From contig SZWC01001212.1 in the NCBI GenBank assembly GCA_023375785.1, positions 191,623 through 255,622 of the forward strand: a stretch of 64,000 nt of DNA. The letters are read 5' to 3'. Shown here piece after piece: positions 55,497 to 64,000 of the stretch. A program made the position numbers and the translations under genes. This DNA is from Penium margaritaceum (Eukaryota; Streptophyta; Zygnematophyceae; Desmidiales; Peniaceae). The first letter of the stretch is position 1; every line of letters begins with the position of its first letter. The notes beneath the pieces were generated by a model. It made no database searches. It was given only the letters and a program-made list of their open reading frames with translations, and was not told the origin of the DNA.

Positions 55497-56819
55497 GGTG
55501 TGATGCCCCTTTGTTTTGTTCTTTTTGTGGTGTTGATGTCAGCAGTGACGTCAACTGAGGGCGGTGGACGTCCTGCCCACCCTTAGGTTTACTTCCCCCT
55601 TCCCTTACCCCCTTTTTTTGTTTTTTTTTGTGAGTTGATGACATCAACAGTGACGTCAGTAGTGACATCAGCAGTGGGATTCTAACAACAGCAGTGGCGG
55701 TTGTTGGGGTCATTGCAACAGCTACTGTTGCTGCTGCTACTGCTACTGCTGCAGCTACTGCTGCTGCTGCTGTTGGTGCTGCTGTTGCTGCTGCTGCTGC
55801 TGCAGCTACTGCTGCAGCTGCTACTACTGCCGCTACTGCTACTAGTAGTACTGCGGCTGCTGCTGTTGCGGCTGCAGTTGCAGCAGCAACTGCTATTGTT
55901 GCGGGCTGCTGCGGCTATTGTGGGTGCTGCAGCAGCAAAGACACTGCTGCAGCCGCGGTAGCGAAGTTGGTGGGGTGGGGGGATTTTTTTCTCTTACATT
56001 TTCTTTCTCTTCTCTTCTCTGTCCCAGCGGGCAGCTGCCCGCTGTTAGCTACGAGCAGCGAGCTGCTGCTCGCTGGAAGCGAGCTGCTGCTCAGTAGTAG
56101 CAAGCTACTGCTCGCTGGCAGCAGCGGGCTCCTGCTCGCTGCTCGCTCGCTACGGGCAACGAGCAGTAGCAACCGCTGCTGGCTACTGCCGGCAGCTGCT
56201 CGCTGCTGTTGCTGCTATAGTTGGCTGCTGCTACGGCTGTTGCAGCCTGCTGCTGCTGTTGCACGCTGCTACAGCTGTTGCTTGTTGCCGCTGCTGTACG
56301 CTACTACTGCGATCTGCAACTGCGGGCTACTGCTACGGGTTGCTGCTACGGGCTGCTGTTGCTGCTGCGAGCTGCTGTTGTGGGCTGCTGCTGCTGTGAG
56401 CTACTACGAGCTGCTGCTTCTACCAGCTGCTGTTGCTGCACGCACCTACTATTGGCTGCTGCTGCCACTACTCGCTGCCGTTGCCTGCGGCTGTCGCTGC
56501 TGCAGACTGCTGCTGCTGCGTGCTGGCGCCAGTGACTGCACCTGGGTGACGTTGCAGCGTGCGTCGTCGCCCAAAGGTGTCGGACGCGGCCTGTCGCTCA
56601 CCTCCTCGCGTCACGCGTGGGGGTCAACGCTGCCGAGAAATTTTCTTCAGCAGTTCCCCTGGCCTAGTGGCCGTGGGAAAAAATCTGACGTCGCCACCAG
56701 GCGGGTCAATGCTGCCGGAAAAAATCCGGCAGCATTTCCCCTGCAATGGCGCGTATGGGGGTCCGCCGGTGTTTTCTGGCACCTGTAATCCAGTCTTCTA
56801 CTGCTGCTACTACGCTCTG
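55497..56819 (-). repeat. Triplet-repeat leader of element 3B
   Basis: On the plus strand it appears as ctgctgctact-type triplets (55690-56530). A perfect 12-bp hairpin lies at 56708-56736. Long Ala- or Leu-rich frames here (for example 55694-56788 plus) are composition artefacts. Confidence 0.75.
56708..56736. other. Conserved leader hairpin, copy 3B
   Basis: aatgctgccgga and tccggcagcatt form a perfect 12-bp stem with a 5-base A loop (U loop in the element RNA), about 85 nt inside the primer site. 3C has the same hairpin with one mismatch (60293-60321), and 3A has a degraded form. Confidence 0.8.
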
Positions 56820-56831
56820 GCTCTGATACCA
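56820..56831 (-). promoter_or_regulatory. Primer-binding site of 3B
   Basis: The minus strand reads TGGTATCAGAGC, perfect for the 3' end of initiator tRNA-Met. Confidence 0.9.
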
Positions 56832-57684
56832 AGCTAGAAAACTTAGGCAGCAGGTTGGGGCAGCGGCGTTGTTGATGCAGCATGCGGGTTTCCACGCTCG
56901 TTGCTTAAGTCTGCTACCCCCTCAGTCTGCTGCTCTAGAGTCTAACTCTGGAAGCTCTGGGTTTGTTACTCAGAAACGCGCGCGCCAGTGTTAGCGCCAG
57001 AAAGCAGCTGAAAACTAAAAGTAACTAATCAGGAGTGAAGAATATGCAACAATGGGAGACCCCTCCAAGTTCTAGCTCCCCCCCACTAGTGTAGAACTTG
57101 CTATTCAGCTAACCAGCCAATCAGAAAAGAGTCCTAGACCTATTTTCTTGCAGGCAGGGTTTTCTCGGTGAGCCCTGCCAGACGCCCGATAACCCAAAAC
57201 CCGGGCGTTGTCCGTTTTGCCTGAAAACTGGACCATACCATGATACCGACGCTGCGAACGCAGTCGTACGGTGACAATCAGCCAAAAAAATAGCAGCAAG
57301 GAGTTATGGCTGCCCGAACCCAGGTAGTGCGTACGACAGTCAACGATGCCAAATAGGACCATATAGCAGAAGATATGGACCCTAGGCACCGCATGATGCT
57401 GTAGACGCAACGCCACAGCCAGACACAGCGCTAGGTGCATGCAGATAGCATCTGTAGTGGCAGTGACCGCTCGCGGCCCGACTGCCGAGGAGGCCTGCCG
57501 ATGGTGCTGAGCACATCGCCAGAGGGAGGAGGCTCCAGCGAAGGGTGAATGGGCCTCAGCGTGCGTCGGCTCCACCGAGAGACACTCCAACGGCGTCAAG
57601 TCTCGCCGTCAGTCATCTGCACGCCGATGTACACAAGCCGGGAGGACTCAACAGAGTACAATGAGAGATGCACAAAAACCAACA
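56832..57684 (-). repeat. 5' LTR of element 3B
   Basis: On the minus strand it starts TGTTGGTTTTTGTGCATC at 57684 and runs to the primer site. About 850 bp, partner of 44686-45523. Confidence 0.8.
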
Positions 57685-57947
57685 GAAACAGCGCTGGGTG
57701 CATGTAGACAGCATTTGCAATGGCAGTGACCGCAGGCGGCATGATCGCCGAGGAGGCCTGTCGATGGAGCTGAGCGCGTCGTCGGAGGTCAGAGACTCCA
57801 GCGAATTGTGAGTGGGCCTCTGCGTGTGTCAGCTCCATCGAGCGACACTCGAGCAACGTCGAGTCTTTTCGTCTGTCATCTGCACGCCGATATACACAAG
57901 CCGGGAGGACAAAACAGAGTACAATGAGAGACGTACGAAAACCAGCA
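57685..57947 (-). repeat. Truncated family 3 LTR abutting the 3B 5' LTR
   Basis: It repeats the first 260 bp of a family 3 LTR in the same orientation, starting TGCTGGTTTTCG at 57947. It abuts the complete LTR without intervening sequence, so it is a tandem partial duplication, an older LTR hit by 3B, or an assembly join. Confidence 0.7.
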
Positions 57948-58320
57948 TGTGGTTCCGGAGGACCAGCAACCCGGCCACACACATGCAAGAGCTCGAACAA
58001 CTTCCTCCACTGAAATCAGTCAACCACATGGACCACGAGCGCATGTGGGTTCATGCACTTTACCATGTAGTGCTCCATGTTTGTTAAAAGAACGCTTGCA
58101 GGGTTTGCTGATTACAACCTTAGCCCTTAAACATGTCATGTCTTGACACAACAAACGCCAACAACAAACGTCTTGCACTCGACTAATGCGCCAAAAGTGC
58201 ATGATCCACTTCAAGTCCGACGATGTTGTGTCCGAGAGCTTCGCCTATAATTAGTTACCTGCAGTGATGGTGTGTATGGGTGGAGAGCTTCAAGAGGTCA
58301 CATGCGTGATCATACTCCAA
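57948..58320 (-). repeat. 2D/2B-type LTR segment
   Basis: tgtggttccggaggaccagc and the following 360 bp align with 8170-8515 (LTR of 2B), including gcaacccggccacacac. It is probably the remaining part of the LTR that 3A and 3B broke up. Confidence 0.65.
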
Positions 58321-58718
58321 TAACAACACGGGCAGGTGCCGATGTCGATGGCGTCGGAGCAACTCTCAATATAAACTAGTGCAAAGTCAAATGTCCTTAA
58401 GAGAGCATGGATGGATTGGATAGAAGGGAGACATAGGTGGGAAAGGAGGAGGTTCCAAAACATTCCATGCAAAAATTCAACATTTTGCTGTTCGAAACAT
58501 AGATTCATATCGCCAAAAGGTTGCGGTGTACACATTCTTAAGAATGATGAATTTTTGTACATGAAACTCCGTCCTACACCCACCTAATAAATTCTTATTT
58601 TTGGAACCTCACCTAATTATCCCTCTCTTCCTACAAATAAATGTTTTTGGGATGGGAGGGAGGGAAAGAGGGACGGGAGGTGAAGATTGTGTGCGGGCGC
58701 AGGCGCGGACGCGTGCGC
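58321..58718. other. Unassigned AT-rich stretch
   Basis: No gene or known repeat is recognised. It may be sequence that predates the retrotransposon insertions. It ends in a G-rich run before a family 3 LTR fragment. Confidence 0.4.
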
Positions 58719-59006
58719 TATTGGTTTCTGCGCATCTCTCATTGTGCTCTGTTGTGTCCTCCCGGCTTGTGTACATCGGCGTGCAGATGACTGACGGCGA
58801 GACTCGACGCTGATGGAGTGTCGTCCGGTGGAGCCGACGCACGCTGAGGTCTACTCACAGTTCGCTGGAGCCTCCTCTCTCCGGCGACGCGCTCAGCTCA
58901 ATCGGCAGGCCTCCTAGGCGGTCGTGCTGCCGGCGGTCACTGCCACCGCAGTTGCTGTCTGCATGCGTCCAGCGCGTCCCGTCGCGTCTGCATCGTCATG
59001 CTCTGC
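58719..59006 (+). repeat. Partial family 3 LTR
   Basis: It begins TATTGGTTTCTGCGCATCTC and matches the first 280 bp of the 3C LTR nearly base for base, then stops at ctctgcc where family 2 LTR sequence begins. It repeats the sequence right of the N at 59374. Confidence 0.75.
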
Positions 59007-59373
59007 CTGAAGTTGCTAGTGTGATACTTGACTAGCCTGTGATGTGTGAGGCGGGTGACGGCAACACATGAGAAGCGCCATGGATGCGGTAAGCTTTGCC
59101 TTAGAAAACTTTCCACACTTCACCAAGTCAAAAATGAGAGGAGGGGGAGCGAGCGAACCTAGAACCGGTGAGCGCTCACCCACCACGAGCGACGAGCTCG
59201 AGTGGATGAGTGCCGCCACCCGGGGGTCGAGCCCGACCACTCGGAATTAACCGGTGGCGGCTTCTCACCGATGCACGGTCAGAACCGGCACGGTGGCCCC
59301 CTGAGGATCAGCACCCGGGAAATATGCAACTCCCCCACCACATGCAAGGCAAGGCAATATGAAGCAGGGCACG
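59007..59373 (-). repeat. Family 2 LTR fragment
   Basis: The reverse complement aligns with the 2C LTR from its cctgcatcatg block to its end, including the B-box-like gggctcgaccccc (near 59223-59235). It is cut at the N at 59374. Confidence 0.75.
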
Positions 59374-59374
59374 N

Positions 59375-60197
59375 TGCGCATCTCTCATTGTGCTCTGTTG
59401 TGTCCTCCCGGCTTGTGTACATCGGCGTGCAGATGACTGACGGCGAGACTCGACGCTGATGGAGTGTCGTCCGGTGGAGCCGACGCACGCTGAGGTCTAC
59501 TCGTAGTTCGCTGGAGCCTCCTCTCTTCGGCGACGTGCTCAGCTCCATCGGCACGCCTCCTCGGCGGTCGTCCTACCGACGGTCACTGCCACCACAGTTG
59601 TTGTCTGCATGCGTCCAGCGCGTCCCATCGCGTCTGCATCGTCATGCTCTCCATGGGTCCTTGTTGCATGTTGCATGGTCCTGTTCGGCATCATGAACCA
59701 TCGTAGACACTGCCCGGGCTCGGGCAGCCATAAATCTTTGCTACTATTTTTCTAGCTGATTCTGACCGCACGACTGCGTTCGCAGCGGTGATATTATGGT
59801 ATGGTCCAGTTTTCAGGTAAAACAGACGACGCCCGGGTTTGGGGCTGTCGGGCAGTGATCACCGAGAAAACCCTACCTGCCAAAAAATAGGTCCAGAGCT
59901 ATTTTCTGATTGGCTGGTTAGCTGAGTAACAAGTTCTACACTAGTGGGGGGGAGCTAGAACTTGGAGGGGTCTCTCATTGTTGCTCATTCTTCACTTCTA
60001 ATCAGTTACTTCCAGTTTTCAGCTGCTTTCTGACGCTACACTGGCGCGCGCGCTTGTGAGTAACAAATCCAAAGCTTCCAGACTTAGTCTCCAGAGCAAC
60101 AGACTGAGGGGGCAGCAGACTTAAGCAACGAGCGTGGAAGCCCGCACGCTACATCAATAACGCTGCTGTCCCAACCTGCTGCATAGCATTTCCTTTT
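59375..60197 (+). repeat. 5' LTR of element 3C
   Basis: It begins inside the LTR (tgcgcatctctc) because of the single-N join and ends near the primer site at ctgctgcatagca plus a T-rich spacer. It matches the other family 3 LTRs. Confidence 0.8.
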
Positions 60198-60209
60198 TGG
60201 TATCAGAGC
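60198..60209 (+). promoter_or_regulatory. Primer-binding site of 3C
   Basis: TGGTATCAGAGC, a perfect match to the initiator tRNA-Met 3' end site. Confidence 0.9.
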
Positions 60210-61636
60210 CAGAGCATAGCAGCAGCAGCAGAAGACTGGCGTACAGGTGTCAGACAACGCTGGCGGATCCCCATAGGCGCCAGTGCAGGGGAAATGCTGC
60301 CGGATTTTTTCCGACAGCATTGACCTGCCTGGTGGCGGCGTCAGAATTTTTCCCACGGCCACTGGGCCAGGGGAAATGCTGCCGAATTTTTCAGGCAACG
60401 CTGATCCCCACGTTTGATGCGAGGAGGTGAGCGGCAGGCCACGTCGGGCGCTTCCTGGCGACGACGCACGCGGCGACGTCATCCAGGTGGAGTGGCTAGC
60501 AGCCGCAGCCTGCAGCAGCAGCAGCAGCAGCTTGCAGCAGCAGCAAGCAGTGGTAGCACCAGCAAGCAACAGATGTGCGCAACAGTAGCCGGCAGCAGCA
60601 GCAGCTCGCAGGAGTTCGCAGCAGCAGCAACCAGCCGTAGTAGCAGCAACAGCAAGCATCAGCAGCAGCCGGCGGCAGCAGCAGTAGCAGCAAGTAGTAG
60701 CGGGCAGCGGCCAGCAGCTAGCAGCGGCAGCTGCAGCAGCTACCAGCAGCAGCAGCAGCCGCAGCTGCCCGAAGCCCGCTGCCCGCTGCTCGTAGCGAGC
60801 AGCGAGCTGCTGGCAGCAAGCAACGAGCAGCCAGCAGTGAGCAGCAAGCTCGCTGCTCGCGGTTCGCTGCTCACAGCGAGCAGCGAGCTCGCTGCTCGCG
60901 GCTCGCGGCTCGCTGCTCGCGGCTCGCGGCTCGCTGCTCACAGCGAGCAGGGAAGTTTGCTGTGAGGAGCAAAAAAGAGAACAAAAAACAAAAAAAAGGG
61001 AGAGACAAAATATTCCCCACCCCGCAATAGCTTTAGCAGCGCGCAGCTGCAGCAGCGGCCGTAGCAAGAGCTGCAGCAGCAGCTGCAGCAGCAGCCGCAA
61101 TAGTAGCAGCAGCTGCAGCCGCACCAGCAGTAGAAGCAGCCACAGCAGCAGCCATAGTAGCAGGAGCAGCCGCAGCAGCCGCAGCAGCCGCAGCAGCAGC
61201 AGCAGCAGCCACAGCAGCAGCACTTGCAGCAGCCGTAACCGCCGGAGCTGCACCAACCGCCGCAGCATCAGCCGTAGCTTCAGCATCAGCCGCAACGGCT
61301 GCTGCAACAGCAGATACGCAGCAGCGGCAGCGACAGTAGCGGCAGCAGCAGTAGCCGCGGCAGCAACAGCAGCCGTAGCCGCGCAGCAGCAGCTACAACA
61401 ACTACTGTTGCTGACGTCAGTAGCCCTCCGCTGACGTCACTGCTGACGTCACTGCTGACATCATCAACACACCAAAAAAGGCAAAAGGAGGGGAAAGGGA
61501 AGGGGGAGAAACTCCACAGGCCGGCTGGTGACGTCAGCCGTTCTGGGCTGACGTCCTTGTTAACCTAGGCAGCACACAAAGAGAAAAACAAAAAGGAAAA
61601 AAAAGAAGGGCAAAACACTAGGGCAACAAATCCGCC
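60210..61636 (+). repeat. Triplet-repeat leader of element 3C
   Basis: It holds the hairpin (60293-60321) and about 950 bp of cag/gca triplet sequence (60480-61430) in which tag interrupts cag frequently. Long frames on either strand (60414-60965 plus, 61307-60084 minus) are composition artefacts. Confidence 0.75.
60293..60321. other. Conserved leader hairpin, copy 3C
   Basis: aatgctgccgga pairs with tccgacagcatt around a 5-base T loop. One C:A mismatch relative to the perfect hairpin of 3B is explained by a single G-to-A change. Confidence 0.7.
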
Positions 61637-64000
61637 ATGGTAGACAGTCCCAGTGAGGGGTCTTCCTCCGTTGGGGGGATCCCTAGCCCTCCATTTGTGC
61701 AACAGCTGCAGCAGTTGCAGCAGCAGCAGCAGCAGTAGCATCAGCAGGAGCAGCAGCAGCAACAGCAGCCCACCGGCGTTGTCGCCGGCAACCCGGACCC
61801 CCTGGCTGCCCTTCAGCAACAGCTCGCTACCTTGACGCAGCAGCTTGGAGCACCGCAGCTATTGGCCTCCTAGACTGCCACCAGTACACTGCCGCCATTC
61901 ATTCCTCATGCGCACGCTAGTCTCGCTGTGTCCGCCGCCATGCACTACCTAGCGTAGCAGTACACTCAGCGTCAGCGGCAGACGGTGACCTCCGTCCTTG
62001 GCCCCACTGTGGGCGCCGGCCGTTGGCAGGAATTTGAGACGCCGCCCCCGCCGCTTCAGGCCGGCGAACAGTTTCGGAGCTGGGAGCTCACCTTCCGGAT
62101 CTGGGCGCAGAGTGAGGGCCTGTGGCCATACTACAGCCACCCGTACGACACTACCCAGGCCGACCAGTTGTATGACACTGGTTGCGACGTACGTGCCCTC
62201 GTGCCAGTCGCCCCTCCGGCTTCCCGCTTGGCCCTGGAGCCTTTCCTCGGGGACGTCACCACTGGCGCCACCCCGGACCCTGCTGCCGCGTGGCACATCC
62301 TCACTCGCCCCCATCGCCTATCCAGCCATATTGAGACCAGCCGTCTACTGCGGGAGTTTAACTCCCTGCACATGGGGGAGACCGAGGCGGTCACCGCCTA
62401 CTGGCAACGGGCGGAGGACATCCTTCGGCGCCTCAGCACCTCTGCCCCACCCCCGCTGGCCGCGCTCCTCACCATCAAGCGCGGTGCCACCGCCGCGTAC
62501 GCAGACGTCTTCGTTCACTACCCGCAGGATGTCCTCTCCACCATGGCAGCCTAGGGCACCCTCATGCCTTGGGCGTACGAGCTCTTCCTCTGGATTGAGG
62601 AAGCTCGTCTGGAGTCTCACCTCTAGCGCACGGAAGCCCTCGCCTCCCCTGCTATCGCCTCCGTGGCCGTCGCCTCCCCCGTCGCAACTACCTCCTCCAG
62701 CTCTTCCTCGTCGGGGAAGAAGAAGCGTCGGAGCAAGAAGGGCAAGGATCAGCAGCAGCAGCAGCAGCAGCAGCCGTCGACCGGGTCCATCAGTAGTGCC
62801 TCGGTGTGCCACAACTGTGGCCAGCATGGGCACGGGTGGTATACTTGCCCCCTACCGACGGACGAGGCGCGCGTCATCGCGACCATGCGTCGCCAGCGGG
62901 AGCGCCGTCTCGCCTCTGTCGCCGTAGCTGTCGCCGGCTCCGACGCCTCGACATCGTCCAACAGCTCCACCACTCCGGTCGCCTTGCCAGTCGAGCAGAC
63001 ACCGGCGCCGCAGCCGCACCATCCGTAGCCGTCGGCGCCTCCGTTTCCTTCGCCGGCTCAGTCCTCCTCCTACCCGGGCTCCGGCGCCATCACTCCGCAC
63101 TCCGTCTACACTCCCGGGCCAACCTCCCGTGAGCGTCAGCTGGAGCACTTCATCGCGCTCCTGCTCGGCCTGCCTCGCCCTCCTCCCCAAGGAAGTGCGA
63201 GTTGCGTCACCTCCTGCTCTCGTGCCGAGCCCTGCATGATTGAGGCTGAGCTGCGGTCGTGTCCCGCTTCCTCGTCTGTCTCGTCGTCTCCCGTAGTCTC
63301 TGTCACCTCTCTCTATGACGACATTGCGTGGCTTGACGACTGGCAGTCTCGTTTTGGGCCTCCTTCCACCGCGTCCGCATCCCTTGCTGGCTGCCATGTG
63401 ACTGTGAGCGATCTGGCGACTCCTGTCTAGGACCCTGATGAGACTTGGATCATCGACTCTGGGGCCACGCATCACATGACGGCCTCTCGTAAGGCCTTTA
63501 GTATGCTTGGTCCTGTAGGCGATGTCTGCGGTGTCCGGACGGGCTCCGGACAGGTGTTGGATGTCCGTGGTGTTGGCGTCGTTCGTTTCCGTGGTCCTGC
63601 TGGTGACGTTTTTCTGACCGATGTCCTCTTCATCCCTGGTCTCGAGCTCAGCCTCCTATCCGTCACTGCCCTTGACCGCATGAGCATGGACGTTGTGCAC
63701 TCGCGTGGTGTTGGCACTGTGTCCTTGCGTCCGCCTGGTCTTGTCATACTACACGCCACCGCCCGTGGCAACTTGTGGCATGTTCCTCGCCTCTCCTCTT
63801 CTCCCGTCTCCTCCCCGTCGGCCGCCACAGGCCATGTGTTTGTCACCAGTACGCTTTCTCCTCAGCACACCCGCCTCTTGCACCGCCGCCTTTGCCACGT
63901 CCACTCTGCCGCCGTAGACAGCATGCTCCGCACCCAGCCGGCCAAGGGCCTTGACCCGGAGACTTTCCCTCTCCCGTGCCCCACTGAGTGCATTGACTGC
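61637..64000 (+). pseudogene. Element 3C gag and protease, one frame with seven TAG
   Basis: The start ATG at 61637 gives MVDSPSEGSSSVGGIPSPPF, conserved in 3A and 3B. A poly-Gln stretch, then the gag core (TVTSVLGPTVGAGRWQEFE, WELTFRIWAQSEGLWPYY, HILTRPHRLSSHIETSRLL, FNSLHMGETEAVTAY) follow. Zinc knuckle CHNCGQHGHGWYTC is near 62810-62850. Protease WIIDSGATHHMTAS is intact near 63445-63485. GAG-pre-integrase LLHRRLCHVHSAA is near 63870. TAG codons stand at 61736, 61871, 61955, 62552, 62624, 63026 and 63428. At several of them copies 3A or 3B keep Gln (for example AQGTLMPW and TPVQDP). There is no other stop in 787 codons. Confidence 0.9.

Larger units (their letters stand above)
44686..57684 (-). 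mobile_element. Family 3 copia element 3B, interrupted by hAT
   Basis: Minus-strand sister of 3A with LTRs at 44686-45523 and 56832-57684, a perfect primer site, a triplet-repeat leader, gag, pol with minisatellite, and a polypurine tract. The hAT element sits in integrase at 48810-52714. No matching 5-bp target duplication is found at the outer ends (acaaa on the left, gaaac on the right). Decay is dominated by TAG stops. Confidence 0.85.
59375..64000 (+). mobile_element. Family 3 copia element 3C, 5' half
   Basis: LTR (its first bases lost at the N), primer site, hairpin, triplet-repeat leader, gag, protease and the GAG-pre-integrase region, running off the window. The coding frame has no frameshift and no TAA or TGA, only seven TAG codons. 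Confidence 0.9.

Noticed and set aside
55694-56788. A 364-codon Ala/Leu-rich plus-strand ORF
   Set aside because: It is a frame through the triplet-repeat leader of 3B, antisense to the element and not conserved in 3A or 3C.
60084-61307. A 407-codon Leu-rich minus-strand ORF
   Set aside because: It is antisense to the triplet leader of 3C. Composition alone keeps it open.
61637-64000. TAG reassigned to glutamine in the host code, which would make the 3C frame fully open
   Set aside because: TAG also replaces Trp (CTGG to CTAG) in 3B, 1A and probably 2C. TGA and TAA stops occur in sister copies, and the hAT gene ends with TAG. Methylation decay explains all of these. A check of conserved host genes would settle it.

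Overview
The window is eukaryotic nuclear DNA and is almost entirely transposable-element sequence. I found no host gene, rRNA gene or functional tRNA gene. It holds at least four families of Ty1/copia LTR retrotransposons, most of them decayed, plus one hAT DNA transposon. Three features point to a green-lineage host (alga or plant-like), though this is inference only: most primer-binding sites match the 3' end of initiator tRNA-Met, the polyproteins have the plant copia order (gag, protease, integrase, reverse transcriptase, RNase H), and the decay pattern fits CG plus CHG cytosine methylation.

Layout. 1-4143 (+): family 1 copy 1A, degraded gag-pol, with a probable 3' LTR to about 4675. 4790-7850 (+): family 2 copy 2A, deleted and frameshifted. 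7905-12020 (-): copy 2B, pol and 3' LTR. 12040-14480 (-): family 4 copy 4A, gag to integrase only. 15265-23440 (+): copy 2C, a complete family 2 element with two LTRs and a 5-bp target-site duplication. 23550-30379 (-): copy 2D, gag-like remnants and a 5' LTR but no recognisable pol. 30380-44600 (+): family 3 copy 3A, split by the young, nearly intact family 1 element 1B (34160-39890, minus strand, target duplication gctgc). 44686-57684 (-): copy 3B, split by the hAT element (48810-52714, 8-bp target duplication gcgaccac). 57685-59373: LTR fragments. 59375-64000 (+): copy 3C, 5' half, running off the window.

The insertion order can be read from the nesting. Family 2-type LTR sequence (30128-30379, 44601-44685, 57948-58320) was broken up by 3A and 3B. 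Later 1B entered 3A and the hAT element entered 3B. Copies 3A and 3B lie tail to tail, with their 3' LTRs facing each other across about 85 bp, so together they form a very large imperfect inverted repeat.

Five points stand out. (1) Copy 3C keeps one reading frame of 787 codons broken only by seven TAG codons, several at Gln positions of relatives. Trp codons in CTGG also become TAG elsewhere, which fits loss of methylated CHG sites. (2) Element 1B has a copia-type half-tRNA primer site complementary to the anticodon arm of initiator tRNA-Met, whereas families 2 and 3 use the tRNA 3' end. (3) tRNA-like modules with pol III A/B-box-like motifs lie inside the LTRs of families 1 and 2. (4) Family 3 has a 1.1-1.4 kb leader made of triplet repeats with a conserved hairpin, and a 36-bp coding minisatellite between integrase and RT. 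(5) Single N characters mark places where contig ends overlap but were not merged, which falsely duplicates LTR and transposase sequence.
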